DNA from: Longimicrobium sp.
GTDB lineage: Bacteria; Gemmatimonadota; Gemmatimonadetes; Longimicrobiales; Longimicrobiaceae
NCBI GenBank assembly: GCA_036389135.1
Contig: DASVQP010000021.1
Coordinates: 1 to 60,447, forward strand
DNA length: 60,447 bases
Direction: 5' to 3'
A program made the position numbers and the translations under genes. Positions within the stretch are counted from its first letter, which is position 1, and each line of letters starts with the position of its first letter. The notes beneath the pieces were generated by a model. The model searched no databases, had not been told where the DNA came from, and saw only the letters and a list, made by a program, of their open reading frames with translations. Positions 60,224-60,447 of the stretch are shown here, in pieces.

Positions 60224-60447
60224 CAGACCTCCGAGAGGGCGCTTTCGGGGCGCGCGGCCAGCACGCCCACCGGCACGCGCGTCTGCCTGCGGTCGCTGGC
60301 GATGATGCCGTCCCTGAGCATCACCACCCGGTCCGCGTGCGCCGCGATGTCCGGCTCGTGCGTCACCATGATGATGGTCTGCCCCTCCGCGTGCAGCCGG
60401 TGGAAGAGCGCCATGATCTCCTCCGAGGTGCGCGAGTCCAGGTTCCC
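60223..60447 (-). CDS. ABC transporter ATPase, MacB-type (5' end outside window)
   Basis: The C-terminal 74 residues: [18 protein letters not shown] (D-loop), [20 protein letters not shown] with the switch His, then a short tail. Walker A and B and the start lie beyond the window edge. It is coupled to the two permeases that follow. Confidence 0.9.
   Translation of the reverse strand, partial: GNLDSRTSEEIMALFHRLHAEGQTIIMVTHEPDIAAHADRVVMLRDGIIASDRRQTRVPVGVLAARPESALSEV

Noticed and set aside
1-60447. tRNA or rRNA genes
   Set aside because: No cloverleaf with a GGTTCGAATCC-like arm and no rRNA-like conserved stretch was recognised by eye; a tRNAscan-SE and Rfam run would be decisive.

Overview
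The window is a GC-rich (roughly 70 %) stretch of Gram-negative chromosome. A SusC/SusD pair, a second TonB-dependent receptor, a plug-only TonB-like protein, a PadR plus 'acidobacterial-type' orphan permease pair, a BshB1-type bacillithiol deacetylase and many hairpin-forming intergenic repeats together suggest Gemmatimonadota, perhaps Longimicrobiales. This placement is inference; no rRNA or tRNA gene was recognised in the window.

Layout. 0.2-3.3 kb: a GT20 trehalose-phosphate synthase, an overlapping convergent DUF3343-like gene and tyrS. 3.3-8.4 kb: a susC-susD operon ending in a strong terminator. 8.5-13.2 kb: folK, a lipoprotein, a YbdK-type ligase coupled to aroB, and an RluA-family pseudouridine synthase. 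13.3-19.6 kb: a plug-only protein, a lipoprotein, a GNAT acetyltransferase, a UvrD/PcrA helicase and an acyl-CoA synthetase. 19.7-23.6 kb: a 1067-residue NYN/LOTUS/RG-rich protein coupled to an AAG-type DNA glycosylase. 23.8-27.1 kb: a TonB-dependent receptor and a HisN-like phosphatase. 27.5-33.1 kb: a seven-gene leftward operon with overlapping ends (DAHP synthase, YraN, MobA, MobB, MoeA, ABC permease, ABC ATPase). 33.3-39.3 kb: an M15-type peptidase with a dockerin-like segment, gpmI, an outer-membrane barrel protein and two convergent BON-domain genes, one with a huge Gly/Tyr-rich low-complexity region. 39.4-45.7 kb: a PadR-regulated FtsX-type permease, then dnaX-ybaB-recR. 46.3-49.2 kb: a membrane protein, a Roadblock protein, an MglA-type GTPase, pgsA and a lipase. 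49.5-53.4 kb: grpE, dnaJ, a small conserved protein and a GH3 glycosidase. 53.6-60.4 kb: mnmA with a cysteine desulfurase, a HIRAN-like protein, bshB1 and a MacB-type ABC exporter cut by the window end.

How genes work together. Several groups are translationally coupled: ybdK-aroB, the NYN protein and the glycosylase, the molybdenum-cofactor genes, the TM protein-Roadblock-MglA cluster, pgsA-lipase, padR-permease and the MacB-type operon. The DAHP synthase and aroB, at separate places, are the first two steps of the shikimate pathway. NifS and MnmA can form a sulfur relay to tRNA 2-thiouridine.

The most unusual content is (1) the NYN-LOTUS-RG protein with its three PPLLPGQV and three GDTDPT repeats, (2) the BON protein with a prion-like Gly/Tyr domain, (3) a composite hairpin repeat of about 335 bp in three full copies whose stems carry compensatory changes and which, with another repeat family, supplies stop codons to neighbouring genes, and (4) a 51-bp patch of rare codons exactly at the HIGH motif of tyrS.
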